NCBI RefSeq assembly: GCF_045635475.1
Contig: NZ_JBJGXI010000015.1
Location: 30,423-94,422, forward strand
DNA length: 64,000 nt
DNA from: JBJGXI01 sp045635475
Lineage (GTDB): Bacteria > Bacillota > Bacilli > Bacillales > Amphibacillaceae
Direction of reading: 5' to 3'
Shown here: positions 34,625-43,261 of the stretch, piece by piece
Layout: every line of letters starts with the position of its first letter
How positions within the stretch are numbered: the stretch's first letter is position 1
The notes under the pieces: generated by a model
Databases searched by the model: none
What the model was told of the DNA's origin: nothing
Seen by the model: only the letters and a program-made list of their open reading frames with translations
Position numbers and translations under genes: made by a program

Positions 34625-35341
34625 ATGAAGAACGTACTGTTAGTTGATGATGAGGCTGGTATTCGAAAAGGTGTGAAAAAGCTATTAGAAGAGGTGATCA
34701 CTGGATACAAGGTAATGTGGGAAAGCTCTAATGGGAAGGACGCATTAGAAATTGTTGCCATCGACTTACCCGATCTTATTATTTCGGATATTCGCATGCC
34801 GGAAATGAATGGGTTAGATTTTATCACTGTTTCCAAAGAGAAGTATCCATCGTTACCAATCATTATCATTAGTGGTTATGACGATTTTGCATATGCAAAA
34901 GAGGCGTTAAGGCTGGGTGTCGATGATTACTTGTTAAAGCCGATTGGACGTAGTGATCTTGCAAGTACATTGGAGCGTATAGAAAAAAGGGACAAACCCT
35001 CTACTGAAGAGGTTGGTGAAAAAGTATCTGTAAATATACGCCGCATAATACACGTAATAGATAATAACTTAGAAAAAGAATTAACACTAAGATTCATCTC
35101 GGATAGAGTAAATCTTCACCCAAATTACGCAAGTCAACTTTTCAAGCAAGAAACAAATAAAAAATTATTCGACTATATAACAGAGCGAAGAATGAAAAAG
35201 GCAAGACAGCTACTGAAAAAAACTAATCTCAAAATATATGATATTGCTCATCTAGTTGGTTATGAAAATTCTAAGCATTTCTCCACGACGTTCAAAAAAG
35301 CGGTAGGCATGACCCCATATGAATATAGGAGGAAACTATAA
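34625..35341 (+). CDS. AraC-family response regulator, YesN type
   Basis: 238 residues. Receiver domain with VLLVDDEAGIRKG and the phosphoacceptor in IISDIRMPEMNG (Asp55), conserved Lys in YLLKPIGR. The C-terminal AraC domain has two HTH units, ending AHLVGYENSKHFSTTFKKAV followed by GMTPYEYRR. ATG 34625 has AAGGTGG nine bases upstream; the in-frame GTG at 34616 touches that site. It is the partner of the kinase before it and probably activates the ABC importer and the downstream enzymes. Confidence 0.92.
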   Translation: MKNVLLVDDEAGIRKGVKKLLEEVITGYKVMWESSNGKDALEIVAIDLPDLIISDIRMPEMNGLDFITVSKEKYPSLPIIIISGYDDFAYAKEALRLGVDDYLLKPIGRSDLASTLERIEKRDKPSTEEVGEKVSVNIRRIIHVIDNNLEKELTLRFISDRVNLHPNYASQLFKQETNKKLFDYITERRMKKARQLLKKTNLKIYDIAHLVGYENSKHFSTTFKKAVGMTPYEYRRKL

Positions 35342-35379
35342 CCTTAATATTATGAACCTTTTCTTAAAGTTGCCACATT

Positions 35380-35393
35380 ATAAAGCGTTTACA
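35380..35393 (+). promoter_or_regulatory. Candidate cre site upstream of the solute-binding protein gene
   Basis: ATAAAGCGTTTACA matches the cre consensus except at the first two positions. It lies about 37 bases before the ATG of the binding protein. Confidence 0.45.
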
Positions 35394-35430
35394 CATTTGG
35401 TATTGTTGTACTAGAAAAGGAGGAAGATAC

Positions 35431-36759
35431 ATGAAAAAATATCTTATAGCTTTGCTTGGTTGCATATTAATTTTTCTTGTTGCATGTAGTGACAGCGGAG
35501 AAACTAATGGCACTAATAGTGATGATGTATCTAACAACAATAACAATGAGGGTCAAAATCAAGGTGCTGATACCGAGGAGGTAGAACTTACATTTACAAT
35601 TTGGGGTAATGATGCACATACACAAATGTATGAGGATGTACTAGCGCAATTTTACGAAGAAAATCCTGGTATTAAAGTGAACATTCAAAGCATCCCATTT
35701 GCGGATTATCAGCAGAAGCTATCTGTGTTTGCTGCCGGTAACGAGCTTCCTGACATTGGTTGGGTCTCAGAACAAATGGTTCCTCAGTTTAAGGAAAATG
35801 GTATTTTAGAGGATATTTCAGATTTTGGAAATGATGAAGATTTTGATTTAGATGATTTTATTCCTTCTACTTTAGAGTTATGGACGGAAGGGGATAAACT
35901 ATTAGGTTTACCGTTCTCTACCCCACCAATGATAATGTATTTTAACAAAACGATGTTTGAAGAAGCGGGTCTGGAAACACCGTTAGAATTAGCGAAAAAG
36001 GGTGAGTGGACTTGGGAACAAATGGAAGAAGCGGCGAAAGCACTCTCTAAAGGAGAAGGTGCTGATCGAGACTATGGAGCTAGATTCTTTACCGATTGGA
36101 CAAACTTCTCAACTTTACCATCACATACTATATCCTATGGTGGATCGATGTTTAACGATGATATAACAGATTTTACATGGAATTCTCCACAAGGAGTAGA
36201 TACATTTGAGATGCTGGATCGCATGATGTTTGAAGATAAGTCACACGTACCACCAGGTGAAAATGTTAATTTCGAAGGTGGAAAAGTTGGGATGTATACT
36301 GGCATGTACAGTTACATTTCCAACGTAAGAGGAATAACAGACTTTGAATGGGATATTGCACCTTTACCAAAAGGACCAGAAGGTAGAGCGCCTCTTCTTG
36401 GCATGGCCGGAATGGTTGCCTTTACAGGAAGTGAGCACCCAGAAGAAGCAAAAAAATTATTAAAATTCATCCAAAGTAAGACGGGTATTCAAGCGCAATC
36501 TGCTTTCTTCGTACCTCCAAGAAGAAGTGTATTGGAATCAGATGCGTTTATGAATATTCCGAATAACCCACCAAAAGAGTCCATTCAGATCGCGATGATT
36601 GACCAAATGAACGAAGGGTACATGTATCCATTACATGAAGACTGGACTAAAATTCAAAGTGAAATCGTCAACGGATTTGACAAGCTATTTTCACAAGTTG
36701 CAAGTCCTGAAGAAATATTAGAAGAAATGGAAAAAAATGTTGATCCTTTATTAAAATAA
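35431..36759 (+). CDS. ABC transporter sugar-binding lipoprotein
   Basis: 442 residues. A lipoprotein signal ends LVAC (Cys19), followed by a Ser/Asn/Glu-rich linker. The mature protein is of the family 1 solute-binding type: ELTFTIWGNDAHTQMYEDVL, then GLPFSTPPMIMYFNKTMFEE, GKVGMYTGMYSY and EEAKKLLKFIQS. It should capture an oligosaccharide outside the membrane for the two permeases at 37537-39247. No ATPase gene is in the locus; such systems often share MsmX. It is separated from the next gene by a strong hairpin. Confidence 0.93.
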   Translation: MKKYLIALLGCILIFLVACSDSGETNGTNSDDVSNNNNNEGQNQGADTEEVELTFTIWGNDAHTQMYEDVLAQFYEENPGIKVNIQSIPFADYQQKLSVFAAGNELPDIGWVSEQMVPQFKENGILEDISDFGNDEDFDLDDFIPSTLELWTEGDKLLGLPFSTPPMIMYFNKTMFEEAGLETPLELAKKGEWTWEQMEEAAKALSKGEGADRDYGARFFTDWTNFSTLPSHTISYGGSMFNDDITDFTWNSPQGVDTFEMLDRMMFEDKSHVPPGENVNFEGGKVGMYTGMYSYISNVRGITDFEWDIAPLPKGPEGRAPLLGMAGMVAFTGSEHPEEAKKLLKFIQSKTGIQAQSAFFVPPRRSVLESDAFMNIPNNPPKESIQIAMIDQMNEGYMYPLHEDWTKIQSEIVNGFDKLFSQVASPEEILEEMEKNVDPLLK

Positions 36760-36771
36760 CAAATTTCCAGT

Positions 36772-36806
36772 GGAAAAGGAGCGATGATTTTTTGCGCTCC
36801 TTTTCC
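36772..36806 (+). terminator. 12-bp intercistronic hairpin (attenuator or mRNA stabiliser)
   Basis: GGAAAAGGAGCG and CGCTCCTTTTCC pair perfectly around an 11-base T-rich loop. No T-run follows, so readthrough into the operon is expected. Such hairpins after binding-protein genes allow more binding protein than permease. Confidence 0.6.
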
Positions 36807-36826
36807 TTCATAAGGAGATGAAAAAA

Positions 36827-37513
36827 TTGTCTATGTCTTTAAGAGAGCTACTAGCAAATAAGGATTTTTCAATTATTGTTAGTTTGCCAGAAAACCGGTT
36901 AGATTTAGCAGAAGCAGCAATGAATGCAGGAGTAGACGGATTAAAGTTTCATATAAACGTTTCGCATCGCGCGAGTGGAAATGATTTTAAAGGTGTTAGT
37001 GAATATACAGACATATTTCAACAAGTGAGAGAAAAATTCTCCGGCCCAATCGGTATCGTTCTTGGTGACGAAACAGAAAAGGTGAATCAGGAGGATACAG
37101 AGAAATTAAAAAAATTAGGATTTAATTATTACTCATTATATGCCAAACACATTGGATCGAAAATATTACTTCAAAATAATTTAGAGCACACCGTGGCTGT
37201 CGATGACAAGTTTCAAGATAATCAAATTGCTGCAATAAAAAATTTTGATGTAGAAGCCATTGAATTATCGGTTGTTAAAAAAGACGATTATGGCAAGGTA
37301 CTTCACTTCGAGGATGTACTAAAATATAGAAGTTTTCGAAATAAAACAGACCTTCCCCTCATTGTTCCATCACAAAAAAAGCTTGTACCTGAGGATATTA
37401 CTTTGCTTAAAAAAGCAGGAGTCAACGCAGTTATGTTAGGAGTAGTTACGATTGGAAATACAGCTGAATCCATATATGAGACCGTATCCATTTTCACAAA
37501 AAATAATAGATAG
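36827..37513 (+). CDS. Putative TIM-barrel protein of unknown function
   Basis: About 228 residues. The pattern of alternating strands and helices with barrel-type strand ends (FSIIVSLPENRLDLAEAAMN, GVDGLKFHINVSHR, PIGIVLGDE, VEAIELSVVKKDDYG, LPLIVPSQKKLVPEDITLLK, GVNAVMLGVVTIGN) suggests a small (beta/alpha)8 barrel of the phosphate-binding kind. I cannot name the family; an epimerase or aldolase acting on a sugar phosphate is possible. AAGGAG is 9 bases before TTG 36827; an in-frame ATG at 36818 touches the site and ATG 36833 is another option. It stands between the binding protein and the permeases, so it probably works on the imported sugar. Confidence 0.65.
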   Translation: MSMSLRELLANKDFSIIVSLPENRLDLAEAAMNAGVDGLKFHINVSHRASGNDFKGVSEYTDIFQQVREKFSGPIGIVLGDETEKVNQEDTEKLKKLGFNYYSLYAKHIGSKILLQNNLEHTVAVDDKFQDNQIAAIKNFDVEAIELSVVKKDDYGKVLHFEDVLKYRSFRNKTDLPLIVPSQKKLVPEDITLLKKAGVNAVMLGVVTIGNTAESIYETVSIFTKNNR

Positions 37514-37536
37514 TCGTAAGAGTTGGGGGGAAATAA

Positions 37537-38439
37537 ATGAGTAAAAAGAAACGGAGCCGTATCGGTTCCAAGCTAGGTGAAGCAATCACTGGGTGGTTTT
37601 TTATATCTCCGATGTTGATTGGTTTTTCATTATTTATGTTCGGTCCACTAGTCTACGCCTTTTTCATGAGTTTAAATGAATGGCCACTCTTAGGGGATGC
37701 AACTTTTATTGGCTTAGACAATTATCAATCGCTCGCTAATGACGACACTTTTTCAAAGTCATTAATCAACACTTTTATATTTAGTGCAGGATTGGTACCG
37801 TTAAACATTATCCTTGCGATGTTTTTAGCTTCACTTTTAAGAGAAAATTTTAAAGGAATTGGTTTTTTTAGAACGGCTATTTTTGTGCCGGTTGTTACAT
37901 CGCTTATTGTATGGGCAATCGTTTGGAAGTATTTATTCGCGTCCGAATTAGGGTTCATTAATCAATTTTTGGATTTGTTCGGTATAGAAGGACCAGCATG
38001 GCTCCTAAATGTAAAGACGGCAATGCCAGCTGTCATCTTTGTAAGTGTATTGAAAAACGTTGGTTTAAATATGATCTTATTTTTAACGGCAATGCAACAG
38101 GTTCCAGAAGAGCTATACGAAGCTTCTGAACTAGATGGTGCATCGACATTTCGCAAGTTTAGGAGTGTAACGCTCCCACTTATTACACCAACCATTTTTC
38201 TTACGATGATTATTACAACGATTGGAGCAATGAAGGTTTTTGGTCAAATTTATGTAATGACACGTGGCGGTCCAGTGGATAGTACAAAGGTTCTCGTTTA
38301 CTACATCTGGGAAACTGCCTTCAGACTTTATGAAATGGGGTATGCTTCAGCTATCGCTTTTGTGTTGTTCTTTATTTTACTAATTTTCACTATATTGTCA
38401 TGGGTTGTAAGAAAGAGGTGGGTATTCTATGAGGAATAA
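37537..38439 (+). CDS. ABC sugar transporter permease (MalF/UgpA type)
   Basis: 300 residues with six predicted transmembrane helices. The EAA loop that contacts the ATPase reads ELYEASELDGASTFRKFRSV, followed by TLPLITPTIF. The N-terminus GWFFISPMLIGFSLFMFGPL is typical of the group. It should form a heterodimer with the next gene product; the two genes overlap by 11 bases. The start has a GGGGG site. Confidence 0.93.
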   Translation: MSKKKRSRIGSKLGEAITGWFFISPMLIGFSLFMFGPLVYAFFMSLNEWPLLGDATFIGLDNYQSLANDDTFSKSLINTFIFSAGLVPLNIILAMFLASLLRENFKGIGFFRTAIFVPVVTSLIVWAIVWKYLFASELGFINQFLDLFGIEGPAWLLNVKTAMPAVIFVSVLKNVGLNMILFLTAMQQVPEELYEASELDGASTFRKFRSVTLPLITPTIFLTMIITTIGAMKVFGQIYVMTRGGPVDSTKVLVYYIWETAFRLYEMGYASAIAFVLFFILLIFTILSWVVRKRWVFYEE

Positions 38440-39247
38440 ACGCATGAGTATATTTAGATACATTTCGTTAATATTCATTTCCATTATTATGGTTGGGCCA
38501 TTGATTTGGATGATGCTAACGTCATTAAAGGAACCAAATAGAATATTTACGCAACTTTTTCCTAATCCCATTCGATGGGCTAACTATTCTGAAGTGTTAG
38601 GAAAAGCAACGTTTTTACATCAATATTGGAATAGCATTTATATCGCTACAACAGTAACGTTTCTTGTATTGCTGTTTGCGTCCATGGCTGGTTATGCATT
38701 TGCAAGACTTAAATTTCCAGGAAGAAGTATCATCTTTTTGCTATTTTTAAGCGTTATGATGATTCCAGCGGAAGTAACAATTATACCCATATTCTTTTTT
38801 ATGAGGGACTTGGGTCTAATTAACAGTCATATTCCGTTAATTTTACTTCCTACATTTGGAGCGTCAGGTGCGTTTGGGATTTTCTTAATGCGGCAATTTT
38901 TTATCGCGATCCCCAAGGAGTTAGAAGAAGCAGCGATTATGGATGGTTGTTCGAAGATACGTATCTATTGGAATATTATGTTGCCGCTCGCTGTTCCGGC
39001 TTTATCTACACTAACGATTTTCACCTTTTTAACAAATTGGGATGAATTTTTATATCCATTGATCTTTACGAACTCACGGGAACTAATGACGTTACCTGTT
39101 GGCTTATCGTTATTCACTGATGAGACAGGTACTGCCTGGCATCACTTAATGAGTGCGACCACATTGGCTACAATTCCTTTATTAATTATCTTCTTCTTTG
39201 CTCAGAGGAAGTTCATAGAAGGCATGACAGCAGGTAGCATTAAATAG
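38429..39247 (+). CDS. ABC sugar transporter permease (MalG/UgpE type)
   Basis: 272 residues, six predicted transmembrane helices. The EAA loop reads ELEEAAIMDGCSKIRIYWNI, followed by MLPLAVPALST. A GAGGTGGG site inside the previous gene supports the ATG. It completes the importer with the permease at 37537 and the lipoprotein at 35431. Confidence 0.93.
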   Translation: MRNKRMSIFRYISLIFISIIMVGPLIWMMLTSLKEPNRIFTQLFPNPIRWANYSEVLGKATFLHQYWNSIYIATTVTFLVLLFASMAGYAFARLKFPGRSIIFLLFLSVMMIPAEVTIIPIFFFMRDLGLINSHIPLILLPTFGASGAFGIFLMRQFFIAIPKELEEAAIMDGCSKIRIYWNIMLPLAVPALSTLTIFTFLTNWDEFLYPLIFTNSRELMTLPVGLSLFTDETGTAWHHLMSATTLATIPLLIIFFFAQRKFIEGMTAGSIK

Positions 39248-39326
39248 ATTATTAGATTAAAAAGATGCATTATCCTGAATGAATTGGCAAAAAGTAAGAA
39301 TTTATTATAGTCAAGGAGGTTATTAC

Positions 39327-41324
39327 ATGGTGAATCAAGATGTAGGAGTTACCAAAGATTATTTGTTGAACATGAATGATAGTGAAAGCTATCGAGTGAT
39401 GAATCAAATAGGAGTACAGCAATGTGTATTGCCAAGTCCTTCTGTCCATAATGCAAGTTGGGATGCCATATTGACTTCAGAAGGTGAACTCTATCTAAGT
39501 CTTTGCTCGGAGTTAACTACAAGTGAATATGCGAAACTTGCAAAATATGATTATCAAAAAAACAAAGTGGAGGAACTTTTTTATACCAAAGAACTTATTT
39601 TTCCTAACGATCGTTTTATCCGTGACAGTAAGATTCATACTAGTCTCGCCGAACTGGGAGATGGCCGGTTAATTATGCTGACGCATACCACAGATAAGTC
39701 ACCTGAACATCCTGCTTGGATGCCAAATGCTTATTATAATAATCCATGGGAAGGATTTCCCGGTAGTTCACTAATTATTTACGATCCAACGAACAATAAA
39801 GCAGAAAATTATGGGATTCCAGTTCACCGAGAAACACTATATGGTGGTACGTATGATGTCGTTAACAATGCTTACTATGCATTAGGTTTTTTAAAAGGAC
39901 ATCTCTATCGAATTGATTTGGATGACAGACAAGTCGCAGACTATGGGCAGGTCGTAGAGAAAGCAAGTTATCGCCTGATTGTAGGTAGTGATAGAAATAT
40001 CTATTTTACTTCACGAAATGGAGTATTAATGCGAATTAATGTCGAAACACAAAAAGTTGAAAACTTAAGACACGTATTACCTAATAAGAGTGAAAAATAT
40101 CGTCGAAATCGCTCCTATATGACATACGGGGTAAATGGACCAGATGGCAGATTGTATATGTCGGGCATGTTTAATGATGAAATCTCTGCTTTTGATCCTA
40201 AAAATGATAGTTTCGAGGTAATTGGCCGTTACAAGAAACCAGAATTTTACCTTAAGGGTGTTGAAAACACTGATTATATTGGAGCAATGGATTTCGATGC
40301 AAATGGCGTTTTATATTATATTGTTTGTGGATTGAGACAGGATCATGGAGAGGATTTCAAGCTAGGTAATTCATTAATGCGGTGGGATATTTTGAATGGT
40401 AAAGGTCCTGAATTTCTAGGTCTTGCTGGTACGGATAATCGTGTAACAACTTCTTCTTGTAGCTTATTTATAGATAAAGGGAAACAAATCCTTTATGTTG
40501 TTTCAACAAATCATGGAAATGATGCACCAGATGTCATCGCTATAGATTTATCTATATATAAGGAAATAGCTCATGAACTTGGTCCTGTTACACAAGATCC
40601 TTTTGTGGATCCGGATAATAAACTCTATGAAGAGCATGGGAAAAGTATTCTAAACACGAAAGAAGCATGGGAAAATAATCCGGTTCCATTCACTGCAAAA
40701 TCGGTTATTCCAATTGCTTTGTGGCAGGAATTTTCTGACGAGCAAGTTTTCAATTCTGGAGTAAAAAAAATCAGTTGGAATGGAGGGAATCTTGAAGTCT
40801 TCACAGGTGATAAATCATTCTATAAATTCATTCTTGATGAAAGTGGAGCAATATTACAGAATGAGAAAAATAGCGCAGTAGAAGAGGAGCAACCAATTAA
40901 TCTAAAACTGGAATTACCATATTATCCTGGTCGTCAATATAAAGCGGTAGTAGATAAAATGGTTTCGATTAATGGAGATAGGCAATTGATTGCTACTAAA
41001 GACGGCATTTTAGCTATATGGGATGGCAGGAACGTGTACGCTCTTGGACCTGCTTGTTCCAATGGGCCAGTTAATGATTTAACAGTTACGAAAGATGGTA
41101 AAAAAGTCTATGGAGTTGCTGGTGACATTGATGATTTCTCCATTGTTTTTGAATATAACGATGAAACGGGGTTAAGGTGGCTAGGGACTGTTGCAACGGA
41201 TGACTATCAATATGGTTGCTTCAACAGCCCATATCTGACAAGTATTGCTTTAAACGAGTCGGACACAATTTTGGCAGTTGGTGCCGGAGGTAGAATGGGT
41301 TCTGTCTATCTTTATAGTATTTAG
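39327..41324 (+). CDS. Large cytoplasmic beta-propeller protein, possibly a glycan-processing enzyme
   Basis: 665 residues from ATG 39327, which has AAGGAGG at the ideal distance; an upstream in-frame start at 39279 has none. There is no signal peptide. The sequence is a succession of propeller-type blades (GDGRLIMLTHTTD, NNAYYALGFLKGHLYRIDLD, NIYFTSRNGVLMRINVETQ, GVNGPDGRLYMSGMFNDEIS, ANGVLYYIVCGLRQDHG, KILYVVSTNHGND-like, RQLIATKDGILAIWDG). Several intracellular polysaccharide lyases are propellers, for example the PL22 oligogalacturonate lyase, so a lyase role on imported oligosaccharides is a reasonable guess. I see no diagnostic catalytic motif. Confidence 0.7.
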   Translation: MVNQDVGVTKDYLLNMNDSESYRVMNQIGVQQCVLPSPSVHNASWDAILTSEGELYLSLCSELTTSEYAKLAKYDYQKNKVEELFYTKELIFPNDRFIRDSKIHTSLAELGDGRLIMLTHTTDKSPEHPAWMPNAYYNNPWEGFPGSSLIIYDPTNNKAENYGIPVHRETLYGGTYDVVNNAYYALGFLKGHLYRIDLDDRQVADYGQVVEKASYRLIVGSDRNIYFTSRNGVLMRINVETQKVENLRHVLPNKSEKYRRNRSYMTYGVNGPDGRLYMSGMFNDEISAFDPKNDSFEVIGRYKKPEFYLKGVENTDYIGAMDFDANGVLYYIVCGLRQDHGEDFKLGNSLMRWDILNGKGPEFLGLAGTDNRVTTSSCSLFIDKGKQILYVVSTNHGNDAPDVIAIDLSIYKEIAHELGPVTQDPFVDPDNKLYEEHGKSILNTKEAWENNPVPFTAKSVIPIALWQEFSDEQVFNSGVKKISWNGGNLEVFTGDKSFYKFILDESGAILQNEKNSAVEEEQPINLKLELPYYPGRQYKAVVDKMVSINGDRQLIATKDGILAIWDGRNVYALGPACSNGPVNDLTVTKDGKKVYGVAGDIDDFSIVFEYNDETGLRWLGTVATDDYQYGCFNSPYLTSIALNESDTILAVGAGGRMGSVYLYSI

Positions 41325-41377
41325 AAAAAGAGAATATCAGAAAAGCAACAAAAGATTTCTAGTAAAGGGTGAAAAAT

Positions 41378-42970
41378 GTGTCTGCTGAAAAATTATATTA
41401 CTATCGAAAGTCAGAAAAGCTAAAAAATCCTAAGAAGATAGAACGGGATGTAATCATTTATGGAGCAACGATGGGCGGGATCACTGCTGCTGTTCAATTA
41501 AAAAGATACGGATTAACAGTCGCTATTGCTGAATTTGGTAATCATATAGGAGGTATGACTGCTTCAGGATTATCAGCGACCGACCTCGGTTCAGAATACG
41601 CGGTAGGTGGATTGGCTATGGAATTTTATAAAGAAGTCAGTTCATTCTATGGTAAACCAAAAGAATTTAAATTCGAGCCAAAAGTTGCAAGCAGTATTAT
41701 ACAAAAATGGATGAAAGAGTATGATATTGAACTATATGAAGAACAACATTTAGATAGTGTAATTACGGAAAATGGAGCCATTACAGAAATTATAATGGAG
41801 AATGGTAATGCTTTTAAAGGGAAAGTCTTTATAGATTGTTCCTATGAAGGTGATTTAATGGCAAAGTCTGGCGTTTCCTATGCTGTAGGTAGAGAATCTA
41901 ATTCAAAATATCATGAAATTTATAATGGTATTCAATTCAAAGAACAGCACCACAAATTTGAAACGTGGATTGATCCTTATAAGATGGAAGGTGTTCCTGA
42001 AAGTGGATTGTTATATGGAATCGATAATATTAATCTAGCAGATCTTGGACATAGTGGAAAGGAAGACCATACCATTCAAGCTTACAATTTCCGAATCTGT
42101 TTAACAAAGGATAAGGAAAATAAGGTTGAATTCCCGAAACCTACTAACTATAATCCAGAGAAATATCAATTGCTACTTCGGTATATCATGTCTGGGCATT
42201 GGGATGCTATGCAATTAAATACTTCCTTACCAAATCATAAATGGGATTTAAATAATTTTGGTGCATTTTCAACGGATAACATAGGTAAGAATTATGAATG
42301 GCCCGATGGCGATTATGAAACAAGAGAACAAATCTATCAAGATCACGTGGAATATAATATGGGATTGCTCTATTTTTTATCCAATGATAAAAGAGTACCT
42401 GCTCAGATAAGGGAAGAGGTCTCACAATTTGGATTAGCAAAGGATGAGTTTGTTGAGACAGGACATTGGCCACCGCAATTATATATACGAGAAGCCAGAC
42501 GTATGATTTCAGACTATGTCATGATCGATAGAAATTGTTTAAAGCAAAGAGTTGCAGAGGATTCAATTGGACTTGCTTCCTATCACATGGACTCGCACAA
42601 TTGTCGAAGATTCGTCATAGATGACAGAGTGGTCAACGAGGGGGATGTTGAAATTGCAGTTTCACCATTTCCGATTTCTTACCGTTCCATCCGGCCTAAA
42701 GCAGAAGAATGCTCAAATTTACTAGTCCCAGTTGCTGTTTCTAGTTCCCATATAGCGTTTGGCAGTATCCGTATGGAACCAGTTTTTATGATAATAGGGC
42801 AATCTGCTGCCGTGGCTGCGATGCTCGCAATTAAAAACGATAGTTCTGTTCAAGATATTGATTATAAGGTTTTATCAAAAGAATTGGAGAATGTGGGGCA
42901 GATATTGAAATGGGATGATTCTATTAAGGACGACCCAATTGCTCGAATGGAAGAAACATTCGGTCAGTAA
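41378..42970 (+). CDS. FAD-dependent oxidoreductase (PF12831-type)
   Basis: 530 residues from GTG 41378, eight bases after AAAGGG. The N-terminal dinucleotide-binding strand-turn is VIIYGATMGGITAAVQL, followed by AEFGNHIGGMTASGLSATDL, the hallmark of the FAD-dependent group that includes proteins annotated near xanthan lyases. Later blocks are FIDCSYEGDLMAKSGVSYAV, REARRMISDYVM, and LVPVAVSSSHIAFGSIRMEP at the FAD-binding end. The probable substrate is a sugar or sugar acid in the same pathway. It is the last gene of the operon before a 290-base gap. Confidence 0.85.
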   Translation: MSAEKLYYYRKSEKLKNPKKIERDVIIYGATMGGITAAVQLKRYGLTVAIAEFGNHIGGMTASGLSATDLGSEYAVGGLAMEFYKEVSSFYGKPKEFKFEPKVASSIIQKWMKEYDIELYEEQHLDSVITENGAITEIIMENGNAFKGKVFIDCSYEGDLMAKSGVSYAVGRESNSKYHEIYNGIQFKEQHHKFETWIDPYKMEGVPESGLLYGIDNINLADLGHSGKEDHTIQAYNFRICLTKDKENKVEFPKPTNYNPEKYQLLLRYIMSGHWDAMQLNTSLPNHKWDLNNFGAFSTDNIGKNYEWPDGDYETREQIYQDHVEYNMGLLYFLSNDKRVPAQIREEVSQFGLAKDEFVETGHWPPQLYIREARRMISDYVMIDRNCLKQRVAEDSIGLASYHMDSHNCRRFVIDDRVVNEGDVEIAVSPFPISYRSIRPKAEECSNLLVPVAVSSSHIAFGSIRMEPVFMIIGQSAAVAAMLAIKNDSSVQDIDYKVLSKELENVGQILKWDDSIKDDPIARMEETFGQ

Positions 42971-43113
42971 AGAGTGCGAATTGTTTTTGATTATATGATT
43001 AGAGAAATCTAATCCATCTCAGACATATTATCTACTAGTGTAATAGAAAAAAATCGACCGTGTAGAAAGTTAGTGTGTAGTCTTTGTAAGATTAAACTTT
43101 CTTTATCAACTCT

Positions 43114-43140
43114 ATCTAAAAGGCTACTAGCCTTTTAGAT
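43114..43140 (+). promoter_or_regulatory. Perfect 12-bp hairpin upstream of the heparinase-family gene
   Basis: ATCTAAAAGGCT and AGCCTTTTAGAT flank ACT. It lies 121 bases before the gene. With no T-run it may be an operator or an mRNA element; it could also be the terminator of the preceding operon. The rest of the gap 42971-43261 shows nothing else. Confidence 0.5.
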
Positions 43141-43261
43141 AATGTAGTTGAAGCAATCAATAGTCGAAGTGTTAACTTAAATCGATTCTTAAAGTAAAGT
43201 GTAAAGAAGTGAACATTGCCTGTAGTATGTTTGAGGCAAAATAGAACGGGGAGGCTCGAAT

